From positions 1 to 64,000 of the forward strand of contig NZ_JADMJO010000048.1 in the NCBI RefSeq assembly GCF_018780385.1: a DNA stretch of 64,000 nt, read 5' to 3'. Under the pieces are notes generated by a model that ran no database searches, had not been told where the DNA came from, and saw only the letters and a list, made by a program, of their open reading frames with translations. The stretch comes from Hydrogenophaga sp. Lineage in GTDB: Bacteria; Pseudomonadota; Gammaproteobacteria; Burkholderiales; Burkholderiaceae_C. Shown here piece by piece: positions 35,484 through 44,229 of the stretch (its first letter is position 1; the number at the start of each line of letters is the position of its first letter). The position numbers were made by a program, and so were the translations under genes.

Positions 35484-37655
35484 ATGGTCAGGCGCCAACG
35501 TTCTATCGTCAGTCTCGCCACTCTTGCGGTTGTGGTGACCAGCGTTTACATCACTGGCTGCACTTCTCTGTTCGACAGGATTGCGGATACAGTGCTGGCG
35601 AACGAGGTGCGCTCCGACGACCGTGAGCCTCCCCACACGGCACACGCCATCATGGCGTCGGGCGATAGGGTGCAAATGGTGGGTGGGCAAGGCGAGGGAC
35701 TCAGTTGCAGCCTGCCGCTCGGCGCTCAGATGTTAGCTTTCGACTCTGATGAACGGAAGCACGGTTCAAAGGTGCCGGCGCCCATCGCACTGCAGATGCG
35801 CCAGGCGTGCGCCTTCCATGACTATTGCTACCGCCACGGCAACGCGACCTACGGCTACAGCCAGGCCGATTGCGACTTCATGCTGCAACAGCAAGCCTTC
35901 CGGCTATGCAAGTTCATCAACGAGTCAAGCACTGTCGGCGACTGCGAGACCAATGCGCGCAAGGTGACCCTCGGCGTGCGCCTTGGCGGTTTCGGAAGCT
36001 TCAAACGCGCGCGCGCCTTTGAGAACGAAAACGCCTCCACTTTCTTTGAGTTCGATCCTTATCCTGTGCGGGCCCGATCCGTACGGGTGGTGCGGATTGC
36101 GGATGCGCCAGGACAGTGGGTGCGTGCCGGCATACACAAGAAGGCCGCCTATCACTTCGACATTCGGCCCTCAGGCAGCTTGGTCCACGTCATGGGGTGG
36201 CGCAAAGCTGGCGGCGTGGTGTGTACCAGCTTCGAGCTGCCCGGATCGTACGGCGCCATCAACGGCCCACCGATGGTGGTGCGTGACGAAGGCAAAGGCG
36301 AAGACTGGTTCGTTTGGTGGAAGCGGGCCGAACTGACCTCCACGGAAGGTCACTTCGCCTTGCTGCCACCGGGCCGCGCGACGCGGCGCGACTGGGTGGA
36401 AGCTGCGGGTGGCTTTGTTGTGCCGCTCAAAACACTTGAGGGATGCGGGGAGAAAACACCCTGGAGCAACGACGGCGATACGCCAGGAAGGTCGCCCGTG
36501 GCCTTCCTGGCGTCTCACGAAGCTCTGAAGTTTTCGGAGTTGCACCCTGTTAGAGGCCTGAACACGCCTGGCATCTTGCGTCTGATTGGATTGAGCGCTC
36601 ATTCGTGCGACAGGGAAATGAAAGACCTTTCGCCATGCCTCGTGGACGTGGTGTTCGACACCACGCAACGGAAGTTTCATGGGGACACGGCCAAGCCCAC
36701 CATGTACCGCGCCCAAAACCCCAGTACACGACCGCAGGACCAGCCTTTGGACGGCTGCGACCTGAATGCGATACAGCAAAAGCCAAAGAAGAACGCGGTC
36801 GCGCATGACCGTTACCGAAACTACGTCGCCTCGCCATTTGTGGTGACACACGAAGACCGACCATGCCTAATCTGGCTGTGGCGTGGCTCCCCAGGCCAAG
36901 GCGCCGGCTACGAGAGCGGCGCGACTGTACGCCGCTATGCAATCGGCAAAACGCGAAGTGACGTGGCGATTCATTTGGGTGACATGGCGCTGTCCGAGTT
37001 TCCCGAGACCTGGGAGCCGTCTTTCATCACCGACGCCGGGTCGGCGAGTCCTACCTTTGTGAGCTTCGTGAAGGACAAGAAGAGATTCAACCTGGTGGCG
37101 AAGACTGCTATTGCCGTTGGCAAGCAGTCACCGACGGTCCCATTAAAGTGCTTGCGCAACGTTGATCCTTCGTGGCTGCAGCGGCCTCCAGCTATGGTGC
37201 CGGACAAGTACAACGCGAGTCGAAGCTACATTGTCTTAACCCGCGTATGCCTCGACTTAGCGGCGAACTTGCCATCTGCACCGAATGCAGCACTGGAGGT
37301 TAAAGTGGCCACGCTGACCGATGGCAATTGCCCGGAAGGGGCGAGTGAGACCACCACCTTTGACGCTTTCTTTTACGACTTTGCAGAGCTTGATGAGCCA
37401 AAACTCGATCCAAGCTTCCACTCCAATCCCGAGGAGGCAAAAAAGGCCCCTCTCGGCAGGTTTGCCGAGCGCGTGCGTGGTGGGCAGATGGTGTTGGCAG
37501 ACATAACGGGAGACCACGTGCCCGACTTGGTACAAATCGCACAGCTGCCTGATAGCCTGGGCTTCCGGGCCGCTGTGCTTGTCGGACGCATAGACAAGTC
37601 AGCCGGATTGCGATTCGGTGTGCTGGAAGCCGTCGACCGCCCCGCTGGCCAATGA
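35484..37655 (+). CDS. Large lipoprotein with a secreted phospholipase A2-like motif
   Basis: A 723-residue predicted lipoprotein (signal ending VYITGC, Cys26). Residues 106-131 read RQACAFHDYCYRHGN then SQADCDFML: the C-x-x-HD-x-C-Y and DCD arrangement is the catalytic signature of secreted phospholipase A2, with His112/Asp113 as the catalytic pair and cysteines for disulfides. The remaining ~570 residues are not recognised; they include many Trp/Gly and Asp-rich segments (MVLADITGDHVPDLVQIAQL, an FG-GAP/VCBS-like calcium repeat) near residue 675. Ribosome-binding site GGGGGAG precedes the ATG. Divergent from the DUF2235 lipase and 193 bases upstream of the RT fusion. Confidence 0.7.
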   Translation: MVRRQRSIVSLATLAVVVTSVYITGCTSLFDRIADTVLANEVRSDDREPPHTAHAIMASGDRVQMVGGQGEGLSCSLPLGAQMLAFDSDERKHGSKVPAPIALQMRQACAFHDYCYRHGNATYGYSQADCDFMLQQQAFRLCKFINESSTVGDCETNARKVTLGVRLGGFGSFKRARAFENENASTFFEFDPYPVRARSVRVVRIADAPGQWVRAGIHKKAAYHFDIRPSGSLVHVMGWRKAGGVVCTSFELPGSYGAINGPPMVVRDEGKGEDWFVWWKRAELTSTEGHFALLPPGRATRRDWVEAAGGFVVPLKTLEGCGEKTPWSNDGDTPGRSPVAFLASHEALKFSELHPVRGLNTPGILRLIGLSAHSCDREMKDLSPCLVDVVFDTTQRKFHGDTAKPTMYRAQNPSTRPQDQPLDGCDLNAIQQKPKKNAVAHDRYRNYVASPFVVTHEDRPCLIWLWRGSPGQGAGYESGATVRRYAIGKTRSDVAIHLGDMALSEFPETWEPSFITDAGSASPTFVSFVKDKKRFNLVAKTAIAVGKQSPTVPLKCLRNVDPSWLQRPPAMVPDKYNASRSYIVLTRVCLDLAANLPSAPNAALEVKVATLTDGNCPEGASETTTFDAFFYDFAELDEPKLDPSFHSNPEEAKKAPLGRFAERVRGGQMVLADITGDHVPDLVQIAQLPDSLGFRAAVLVGRIDKSAGLRFGVLEAVDRPAGQ

Positions 37656-37848
37656 GTGTCAGATATCTTCAGCAGCCGACACTGGCCTCAATACGGGAAT
37701 AGCTCCAGCCAGTCTGATGCTGAAGTCCTCCGGCCTTCTGCTCCGCAACAGTTACTGCTATTGATACAGCCAAGTCCACCGACCAACTCATGACACCACT
37801 TGTACCTAGTTAACATGCTTCCTTGACGCATTGGGATTTGGAGAGATG

Positions 37849-40623
37849 ATGGCAGTAAACCTATCGATCGAGGCGCTGGACTGGAGTCTGAAGCATCACC
37901 GACGCTACGGTGACACAGATCTCTTCCCACGAGCGTTTGAGTTCGAGGTCATCGAGACGCGGTGGGCGGAGTACCGCAAGATGCTTGCGGTAATTGATCT
38001 CGCGACATACGCATGGCGGGAGGGGCGTTCCATGCTGTTCATGAAGGATCAGGTGTCCTTCCGCCGCGCCACCCAATTCGATCCGGTGGACTCGATCCTA
38101 TTTGGGGCGCTGATCTGGACCGTTGCACCAGAGATTGAGGCGCGCCGGCCAGCGCGCGCACTGAACGCCGTCTTCAGCTACCGATTTGAAGCCTCTTCAA
38201 CAGGGCAACTGTTTGCGCCCTTTAGGGCCAAGCAAGCCTTCTGGACCCACACTGCGGACGAGTGCAAGAAAAAGGGCGCGTGGCTGCTGACGACGGATAT
38301 AGCTGATTTCTACAACCAGATTCGACACGCGTCACTCAGGAGCGATTTAGACGCGACCGTTGGCAAAGAGCACTCAGATGTGCTTATGAACGCGCTGCGA
38401 GCCGTGCAAGGAAACAGTGAAGTCGGAGTTCCGGTCGGACCTCATTCGGCGCATCTGCTGGCCGAGTTGGTTCTTACGCCGTTCGACGAGCACATGCTCG
38501 ACCGTGAGATCCCGTATATGCGGTTCGTCGACGATATCCATGTGGCCTGCAAATCTGAGGACGAGGCGCGGGAGGTGCTGTATGAGATTGCTGACTACAT
38601 GCATCGCAACTTGCAACTCTCGCTCTCGCGGCACAAGACGCAGGTTCTGAATGGGCAACAGATGCGCGCATACGCGCGTACGGCCTTAGGCCCCGCCGAA
38701 GCGACTTCGGACGATGACTCTCGAACAAAGTTCGATGAGATCGTTGAGGAACACACATCGGCAGGAGACGATGAGGAAATCGACATCACTGGTCTGGACG
38801 AGGAGTCGCAGGAGTCCCTCAGCCCAGAGAACATCCGCGTAGCTCTCAGCGGCTTACTCGATAGCAATGCGCAAGTTAAGCTGCGGAAGCACTTGCGAGG
38901 TCTGATGAACCTCCATGCTCCTGGGGCAGTGGACTGGGTTGTCGAGAACCTCCACGACATCCTGCCCGCGCTACCTCAAGCCATCGAGTATCTGCACAGC
39001 ACATTGCCTCGCTATGAGGGCGACCCGTCGTATGTGTTGAGCGTCCTGGTTGAATCGCTGGAGCTTCCGATCATTGAGCGGTCTGAACACATGCAGACGC
39101 TCCTGCTGGCTACGTGCGTCCAGTTTGCCAAAAATGCTGATTTCAAGACAGTGCGGTTGTACTGGGCGAACGTGCTCCCGGCGGCGCAGCGCGAGATCGT
39201 TCTGTTGGCTGGCAAGCTTCGCAAGACCCCCTGGATCAAGATGTTGGCCGCGAAACCCAACAACATTGATCCATGGTTCCTTCGTGCGCTTAGTGAAGCA
39301 GCAAAGTGCCTGAAGGACGACGATCGTCGCGCGCTCAGGGCGCGAGCCGAGAAAATTCTGGGGCCTACCTGGCTGTTTGACGACCCGGCAAGCCCAGCTG
39401 CGAGTGCGATTGCGGACGCGCTTCTTGCACCAGAGGTCATTCGTGCCGCGGCCGAGTCCGATGTGACGTTAACTTTGTCCAGCGACACCCTACCGCCCCC
39501 ACAGCTCAAGCTTTACGGCGGCAAGGTCAAGTCGACTGGCGGAGACAAGATCACGCTAAGCGGAGTCGACTTGGTTCGGCTTCTCACCGATGCGAGGGCT
39601 GGAAAACTGGACGGTAATGGGCGAATACGAGATGTTGTAGAAATCATGCTCGCCGACGGTGAGTGTGTTTTTGAGAAGTTGCCTGATGTCACTGTGGCAT
39701 CTCATGCTGAGACCGACGTTGATGACAAGGAGCTGAAGAGAGCTCTGAAGAGCACGGACATCCTGATTGTGACTAGCGCCGAGATCGAGAAGCGCGCCGT
39801 GCTAGCCCGATTTTTCCCTCTCCAAGGTGAGAAGGCGATCGTCGTGGGCAACCACCAAGGGATCACCATTCGCTGCGGCCAATTTGGCCGCTATTCCGCA
39901 GCGCACGTCCATACGACCCAGGGCCCTGATGGCAGGCACGGTGCGACCCTCACAACGTTTCAAGCCCTTGCCGGCATGAAGTTCAAAGCATGCCTGGTGA
40001 TCGGCATCGCATTCGGCTTTGACCGAAAGGAGCAACGGCTTGGAGACGTCCTGATCGCCGAGCAAGTGCAACCATATGAACACGCCAAGATCGAAGGGGA
40101 TGCCCAAGTGAACAAGGCCCGAGGCACATCCATGCCGTGCGGGACCGTGCTGTCTGAACGATTTCGAAGCCGAATGAGCACTTGGAGGAAGAGCCGCGCC
40201 GTTACTCGCGTGAAGTTGCATCAGGGCGTAGTGCTTTCTGGTGCCAAGTTGGTCAACAGCAAGCCGTTCCGAGATCAGCTGCTCGAGCAATTCAAGGGCT
40301 TGAAGCCTGTGGGCGGTGAGATGGAGGGGCACGCCACGTACGCAGCCGCCCAGCTCACCAAAGTGGAAATCATCCTTGTCAAGGCGATCTGTGATTGGGC
40401 GGATGGAGACAAGGACGACAGCGCTCAGTTGTTTGCGATGGAGATGGCCGTCGACGCGTGCCAGCACCTGCTGTCGAAACCGGACATCCTTTCGCAGCTC
40501 AAAGCGAGAGACCTGGGCCTTCCAAAGCCTCCCTCGAAAGGTCTGCCGGACGTTACCGCCGTATTGGCTGAACCCAAGAAGCATAGCCCTCTGCTTGAGC
40601 ACGATGACGACATTCCCTTCTGA
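37849..40623 (+). CDS. Reverse transcriptase fused to a nucleosidase/phosphorylase domain
   Basis: A 924-residue fusion. The N-terminal third is a reverse transcriptase: motif A LLTTDIADFYNQI (Asp150), motif B GVPVGPHSAHLLAEL (about 193-207), motif C RFVDDIHVAC (Asp228/229 as the DD pair) and LQLSLSRHKTQVL. It is followed by an acidic linker and a helical region (about 325-540) like the alpha-repeat part of abortive-infection RTs. Residues about 636-884 form a PNP/UDP-phosphorylase (MTA/SAH-nucleosidase-like) domain: DILIVTSAEIEKRAVL, GGEMEGHATYAAA (Glu824/826) and VKAICDWADGDKDD (Asp849). No group II intron, retron msr or diversity-generating elements were seen. Start: GGAG is five bases before the second of tandem ATGs. 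Likely anti-phage. Confidence 0.85.
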   Translation: MAVNLSIEALDWSLKHHRRYGDTDLFPRAFEFEVIETRWAEYRKMLAVIDLATYAWREGRSMLFMKDQVSFRRATQFDPVDSILFGALIWTVAPEIEARRPARALNAVFSYRFEASSTGQLFAPFRAKQAFWTHTADECKKKGAWLLTTDIADFYNQIRHASLRSDLDATVGKEHSDVLMNALRAVQGNSEVGVPVGPHSAHLLAELVLTPFDEHMLDREIPYMRFVDDIHVACKSEDEAREVLYEIADYMHRNLQLSLSRHKTQVLNGQQMRAYARTALGPAEATSDDDSRTKFDEIVEEHTSAGDDEEIDITGLDEESQESLSPENIRVALSGLLDSNAQVKLRKHLRGLMNLHAPGAVDWVVENLHDILPALPQAIEYLHSTLPRYEGDPSYVLSVLVESLELPIIERSEHMQTLLLATCVQFAKNADFKTVRLYWANVLPAAQREIVLLAGKLRKTPWIKMLAAKPNNIDPWFLRALSEAAKCLKDDDRRALRARAEKILGPTWLFDDPASPAASAIADALLAPEVIRAAAESDVTLTLSSDTLPPPQLKLYGGKVKSTGGDKITLSGVDLVRLLTDARAGKLDGNGRIRDVVEIMLADGECVFEKLPDVTVASHAETDVDDKELKRALKSTDILIVTSAEIEKRAVLARFFPLQGEKAIVVGNHQGITIRCGQFGRYSAAHVHTTQGPDGRHGATLTTFQALAGMKFKACLVIGIAFGFDRKEQRLGDVLIAEQVQPYEHAKIEGDAQVNKARGTSMPCGTVLSERFRSRMSTWRKSRAVTRVKLHQGVVLSGAKLVNSKPFRDQLLEQFKGLKPVGGEMEGHATYAAAQLTKVEIILVKAICDWADGDKDDSAQLFAMEMAVDACQHLLSKPDILSQLKARDLGLPKPPSKGLPDVTAVLAEPKKHSPLLEHDDDIPF

Positions 40624-40686
40624 TGTCCATACTGACGAGTCGACACGCCTAGGCTGATCGTCGGAGGGAGGAGCGGACCCAACGCA

Positions 40687-41125
40687 TTGGCGTTAGTAGA
40701 GCTGCTGTGGAGGACACTCGTGGCGGATGGTGCATTGGTAGGATCCCGCTGCGATGCAGTCATTGACACGGTGCAATCGTGCGACAGCAAGCCGATCATT
40801 CACTCCGACCGTGGCGCCCATTACCGCTGGCCAGGTTGGCTTGATCGGATGCACAGTGCGAACCTGACGCGGTCGATGTCGCGTTAGGGGTGCTCACCGG
40901 ACAACGCGGCCTGCGAAGGTTTCTTTGGGCGCCTGAAGAATGAGATGTTCTACCCGCGGGATTGGAAGTCGACCACCATCGAGGTGTTCATCCGAGCGGT
41001 GCACGAGTACATCCTCTGGTACAACGAAAAACGGATCAAGATGTCGTTGGGTTCCCTCAGCCCCATCGAGTACCGCGAAAGTCTGGGCCTAATCAACTGA
41101 AACCAGTCCAAGAATTACGCTGCAC
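40687..41125 (+). mobile_element. IS3-family transposase remnant with an internal stop
   Basis: The C-terminal half of an IS3-type OrfB is readable: KPIIHSDRGAHYRWPG (second catalytic Asp), then an in-frame TAG at 40885, then CSPDNAACEGFFGRLKNEMF (catalytic Glu) and YNEKRIKMSLGSLSPIEYRE, ending at 41100. The N-terminal part and OrfA are missing, so it is inactive. Confidence 0.85.
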
Positions 41126-41150
41126 CCCCGTCGGGTCAGAAAACAGTGGA

Positions 41151-41369
41151 ATTCAACAAGCCCACACCCTCTTGTTTCGTGATCCCGTCAGCAAAGCCTG
41201 GACGTACAAGGGGCTAAGTGTTCAGGAATTGCAAAAGGTTAACGAAAGCTCCTTTGGTCCCAAGTTTGTTGATGCGCACAAGAGCGACTTTGCAGTTTTT
41301 GTGAAGCGAGGCGATCTTTTCTATATTGAGCAAGCCAGCATCTTTGGGGGTGGGGATGACCTCACCTAG
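41151..41369 (+). pseudogene. C-terminal gene fragment after the IS3 remnant
   Basis: An open stretch without its own start that reads like a real protein tail: AHTLLFRDPVSKAWTYKGLS, VQELQKVNESSFGPKFVDAH, KSDFAVFVKRGDLFYIEQAS. It begins directly after the IS relic end, suggesting the insertion removed the 5' part. No family recognised. Confidence 0.4.
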
Positions 41370-42228
41370 CAATTCGCTGTAGGCGCGACCGCCCTGACGG
41401 GCCGCGGCCTGAGCTCAAACGTTGAATGACTGCATCCCTGTTTATCGGCTAACCGCTCTGGTCGATTGCGGCAGTCTAGCCATCGCATCCTTGCGTGCAA
41501 GCGGTCAAGATCGAAGACCCGCTCTGAATGACTGCAACGTGGCGCAGATCGCACGTTCACGGAGCTAACTCAGCCGTCAGCACCCAGTCTTGAGCTGCCA
41601 TCTAGATCCCGAGACCCGCTTCGCGGCGACAGCCGCCAGTCGCGCCCGGGAGCTGAATTCACGGTGCCTTGCACGAAGCGGTCGCCGGCACACCAGGCAA
41701 CACGGCAGAATCAATGACAGGTATCGAGAGGGCTGCAGTCATCCAGATCGGCAGGCTACCGGCTGATCCGCCAGATCGCGGTCGAATGTCCGCTGCACGA
41801 AGGGTCGAACTCACGCTGTTTACCCGTCGCGGTCGTTGAGTGCGCTAGGCGGCTTCGCCCGAAGCGGACGCCCAGAGACACGAGCCAACCTTGCGGCAGA
41901 TCGGTCCCGTGCTCTCGGGCCGGAACTCCTGCAGTGATGGCCTCGGACGATCTTCGTCACTTACCGAGGTGAAACCGACGGCGAGGTAACATGTCCATCT
42001 AGAGGACGATATGCAAGCCTTAGAGACGGCCGACTTGCTGGTGGGCGCACAGCCTCGCAGCGCCTGTCCAAAGGAGTGATCTCGCTCGGAGTCCGTGTTG
42101 TAGATCTCCTCCCAAGGTGGTGAAACAAAGACCCGTGCATCGCGGCGTGTGACACCCGAAGTGCTTCCGAGGCTCGACCTAGTTGCAAGTCAGCTTCTGC
42201 TCGGACGCTGGGCCTAGGGACCTTCGAC
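41370..42228. other. Gene-free stretch with degenerate repeats
   Basis: No supported gene in 859 bases. It contains TGAATGACTGCA twice as a direct repeat (41423 and 41524), and a segment (41617-41760) that is a divergent copy of the one near 29728-29870. High purine/pyrimidine balance and many stops in all frames suggest decayed DNA. It marks the boundary between the RT gene block and the minus-strand envelope block. Confidence 0.4.
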
Positions 42229-44229
42229 TTAGACCGCAGACGGCGGCGCCGAGGCAGGGTCCTCGCTCGGTGGTGCGACCGACACCTTGGGCGCGGCCAC
42301 TGGTACCGGTGTTGGTGCTTTCGGCGGAGCGCCCGTCTTCGACCCGGCCTGGGACTCCTGCCCACGGTCGCCAGCGCTTCTCTCTTGGCCACCAGGCGCA
42401 CCACCCTTCTTGCCCCCGTCATCGCTTCCATTGCCAATGCGGCTGAGAAACTTCGCTCGCGCCCAGAGCCACACGTCCTCGCTGTAGACCGCGCCAACCA
42501 AGCACAGGAAGAACAGCACGTAGGCATTGGGGTCCTGTTCGCCGACGGCAAGCACCGCCAGACCGCCTTTGACCGCGAGGAACAGCACCACCGCTGCGGA
42601 CAGCCCTCGAACAACGACGCGGCCCAGCTCGTGTCCCCCCTCGGCCCTCGCATCCGTCGAACTGCCGGTTCGGATGTAGGCGGCAATCGCAGCACCGAGA
42701 AGGCCGAAGCCGAGCATCCCTGAAATCAGTGCGAGCGCGAACGACTTCGTACGCAGCAACCAGTTGGCCATCTTGCCAAACGGCCCCCAGCCTGAGCCAG
42801 CCTCTGGTGGAACGAACTCTGAGCTGCGCACGCTGACTCGCGCGCAGGCACGTCCATACAAGGACGAGATCTTCGAGACACCCGACACGCGATTCCAGCG
42901 CAACGCAGCATCCTCCTGTGAAGCGGTCAGAGCGTTTGCCGCATCCTGCGCAAGGAATTGCGCATCGCGATCCGCGTTCTCCACGTCGCTTCGGCACTGA
43001 CCTAGCGCTTGCTGACGATCAACCAGCGTTTCGGCGACTTGGCGCTGGATTGCACGGTAGAAGAACAGCCGCTCCTGCGCACTCATTGGCTGCGTGCTCT
43101 CCGTTTCGAAGGCGCGCAGCGCGCTCTTGACAACGCGCTCTTGCAGTGGCGGCAGTTCGTCGCGCTGCGCGACGGCGCGCCCGATCGCCCTAGCGCGCGA
43201 GTCTTTCGTTCGCGCAAGCACCTCCAGTGCGTAGCCCGACATCGGGTCTTCAACGGCTGCGTTGGCCTTCGTCAACGCCGCTGACGCTCCGGATACTCCG
43301 GGTGTTGCTGCTTGACTGCTTGGCGACTTGAGAAGCGCCGCCTCTAGAGCCTCAAACGGCGAGGACATCTTAGCGAAGTCCTGCGGCAGAATCTGGCTCA
43401 GTTCCTCTGCACTCAGGGACTGCCCAGCCAACGCTTTCTGAAGGCTCTCAAGCGTTAGTCCAGCGGGGACTTTGTCCTCCTTTAGCCATGGGATGGCCAC
43501 GATCGACGTGATGCTCAAGAAGCCGCCGGCCACAAAGACGACGCCCAACCCGACCTGCCACCGTCGTTCTTCGGTCATGTGGCGCCATGCCTGTAGCAGC
43601 CGGGGAGATTGGGTCGCCGCGCCGGAGGAGCCATCGCTGGGCTTCGGGACGGAGCGTAGCAACTGGCCAATCAGCGCCCACAACGCCAACGCAAGTGCGG
43701 CTTCAATAAGCGGCACTGGCTGCACTGCGCGGTCCAGGGTCCGAGCTAATTCAGAGCCGATCAGAACCAGCAGATCAGTCAGGCGGATGAACACCGCTTC
43801 GAGCCTTATCGACTCGCTGTCACCGCTCCTATACAGTGACGAGATAACGGCGCGTGTGTTTTCCGGCAGGTTGCGGAGGAGTTCGGTAAGCGCGATCAGC
43901 GGGGCACTGAGCAGAGCTAAGGTAGCTTGCTGAAACAGGAGCGCTGTGACACCTAGGCCAATGAGACGCGCAGCAGCGGTGTCACCGAAGAGCGAACCCG
44001 TCGCCACTGTCACAACCACTGCGCGAAGCAATCGCCAGACCAACCAGAATAGAACCAGTGCTACGACCACAGTGAGCACGACAAACCAGACGCGAGCCGC
44101 GGTCGCAGACAGCAGTGCAAGCTTTGGGTCCTCCGATAGCAGCTCTGACAGCCCGATCAGGCCCAGCAGCAGAAGCACACATAGCAACACTAACCCGACC
44201 GCGCGCAACATCCAGCCAAATATTTGCAT
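42229..44229 (-). CDS. Hypothetical large multi-helix membrane protein
   Basis: A 666-residue protein of unknown family. Membrane helices are seen at the N-terminus (VGLVLLCVLLLLGLIGLSEL, ARVWFVVLTVVVALVLFWLV), in the middle (VGLGVVFVAGGFLSITSIVA) and in the last third (FALALISGMLGFGLLGAAIA, VLFFLCLVGAVYSEDVWLWA). A long soluble helical segment lies between (about 275-480) and a Pro/Ala-rich tail (APPKAPTPVPVAAPKVSVAP). The ATG at 44229 has a good ribosome-binding site (AGGAGAG). It is the last gene of the minus-strand block and could anchor an envelope complex. Confidence 0.7.
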   Translation of the reverse strand: MQIFGWMLRAVGLVLLCVLLLLGLIGLSELLSEDPKLALLSATAARVWFVVLTVVVALVLFWLVWRLLRAVVVTVATGSLFGDTAAARLIGLGVTALLFQQATLALLSAPLIALTELLRNLPENTRAVISSLYRSGDSESIRLEAVFIRLTDLLVLIGSELARTLDRAVQPVPLIEAALALALWALIGQLLRSVPKPSDGSSGAATQSPRLLQAWRHMTEERRWQVGLGVVFVAGGFLSITSIVAIPWLKEDKVPAGLTLESLQKALAGQSLSAEELSQILPQDFAKMSSPFEALEAALLKSPSSQAATPGVSGASAALTKANAAVEDPMSGYALEVLARTKDSRARAIGRAVAQRDELPPLQERVVKSALRAFETESTQPMSAQERLFFYRAIQRQVAETLVDRQQALGQCRSDVENADRDAQFLAQDAANALTASQEDAALRWNRVSGVSKISSLYGRACARVSVRSSEFVPPEAGSGWGPFGKMANWLLRTKSFALALISGMLGFGLLGAAIAAYIRTGSSTDARAEGGHELGRVVVRGLSAAVVLFLAVKGGLAVLAVGEQDPNAYVLFFLCLVGAVYSEDVWLWARAKFLSRIGNGSDDGGKKGGAPGGQERSAGDRGQESQAGSKTGAPPKAPTPVPVAAPKVSVAPPSEDPASAPPSAV

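Noticed and set aside
37656-37848. Retron msr-msd locus
   Set aside because: No inverted repeats framing an msr, and the RT carries neither the usual retron layout nor a VTG motif that I can identify.
41370-42228. CRISPR array
   Set aside because: The GAATGACTGCA repeats are few, short and irregularly spaced (about 100 bases), with no cas genes.
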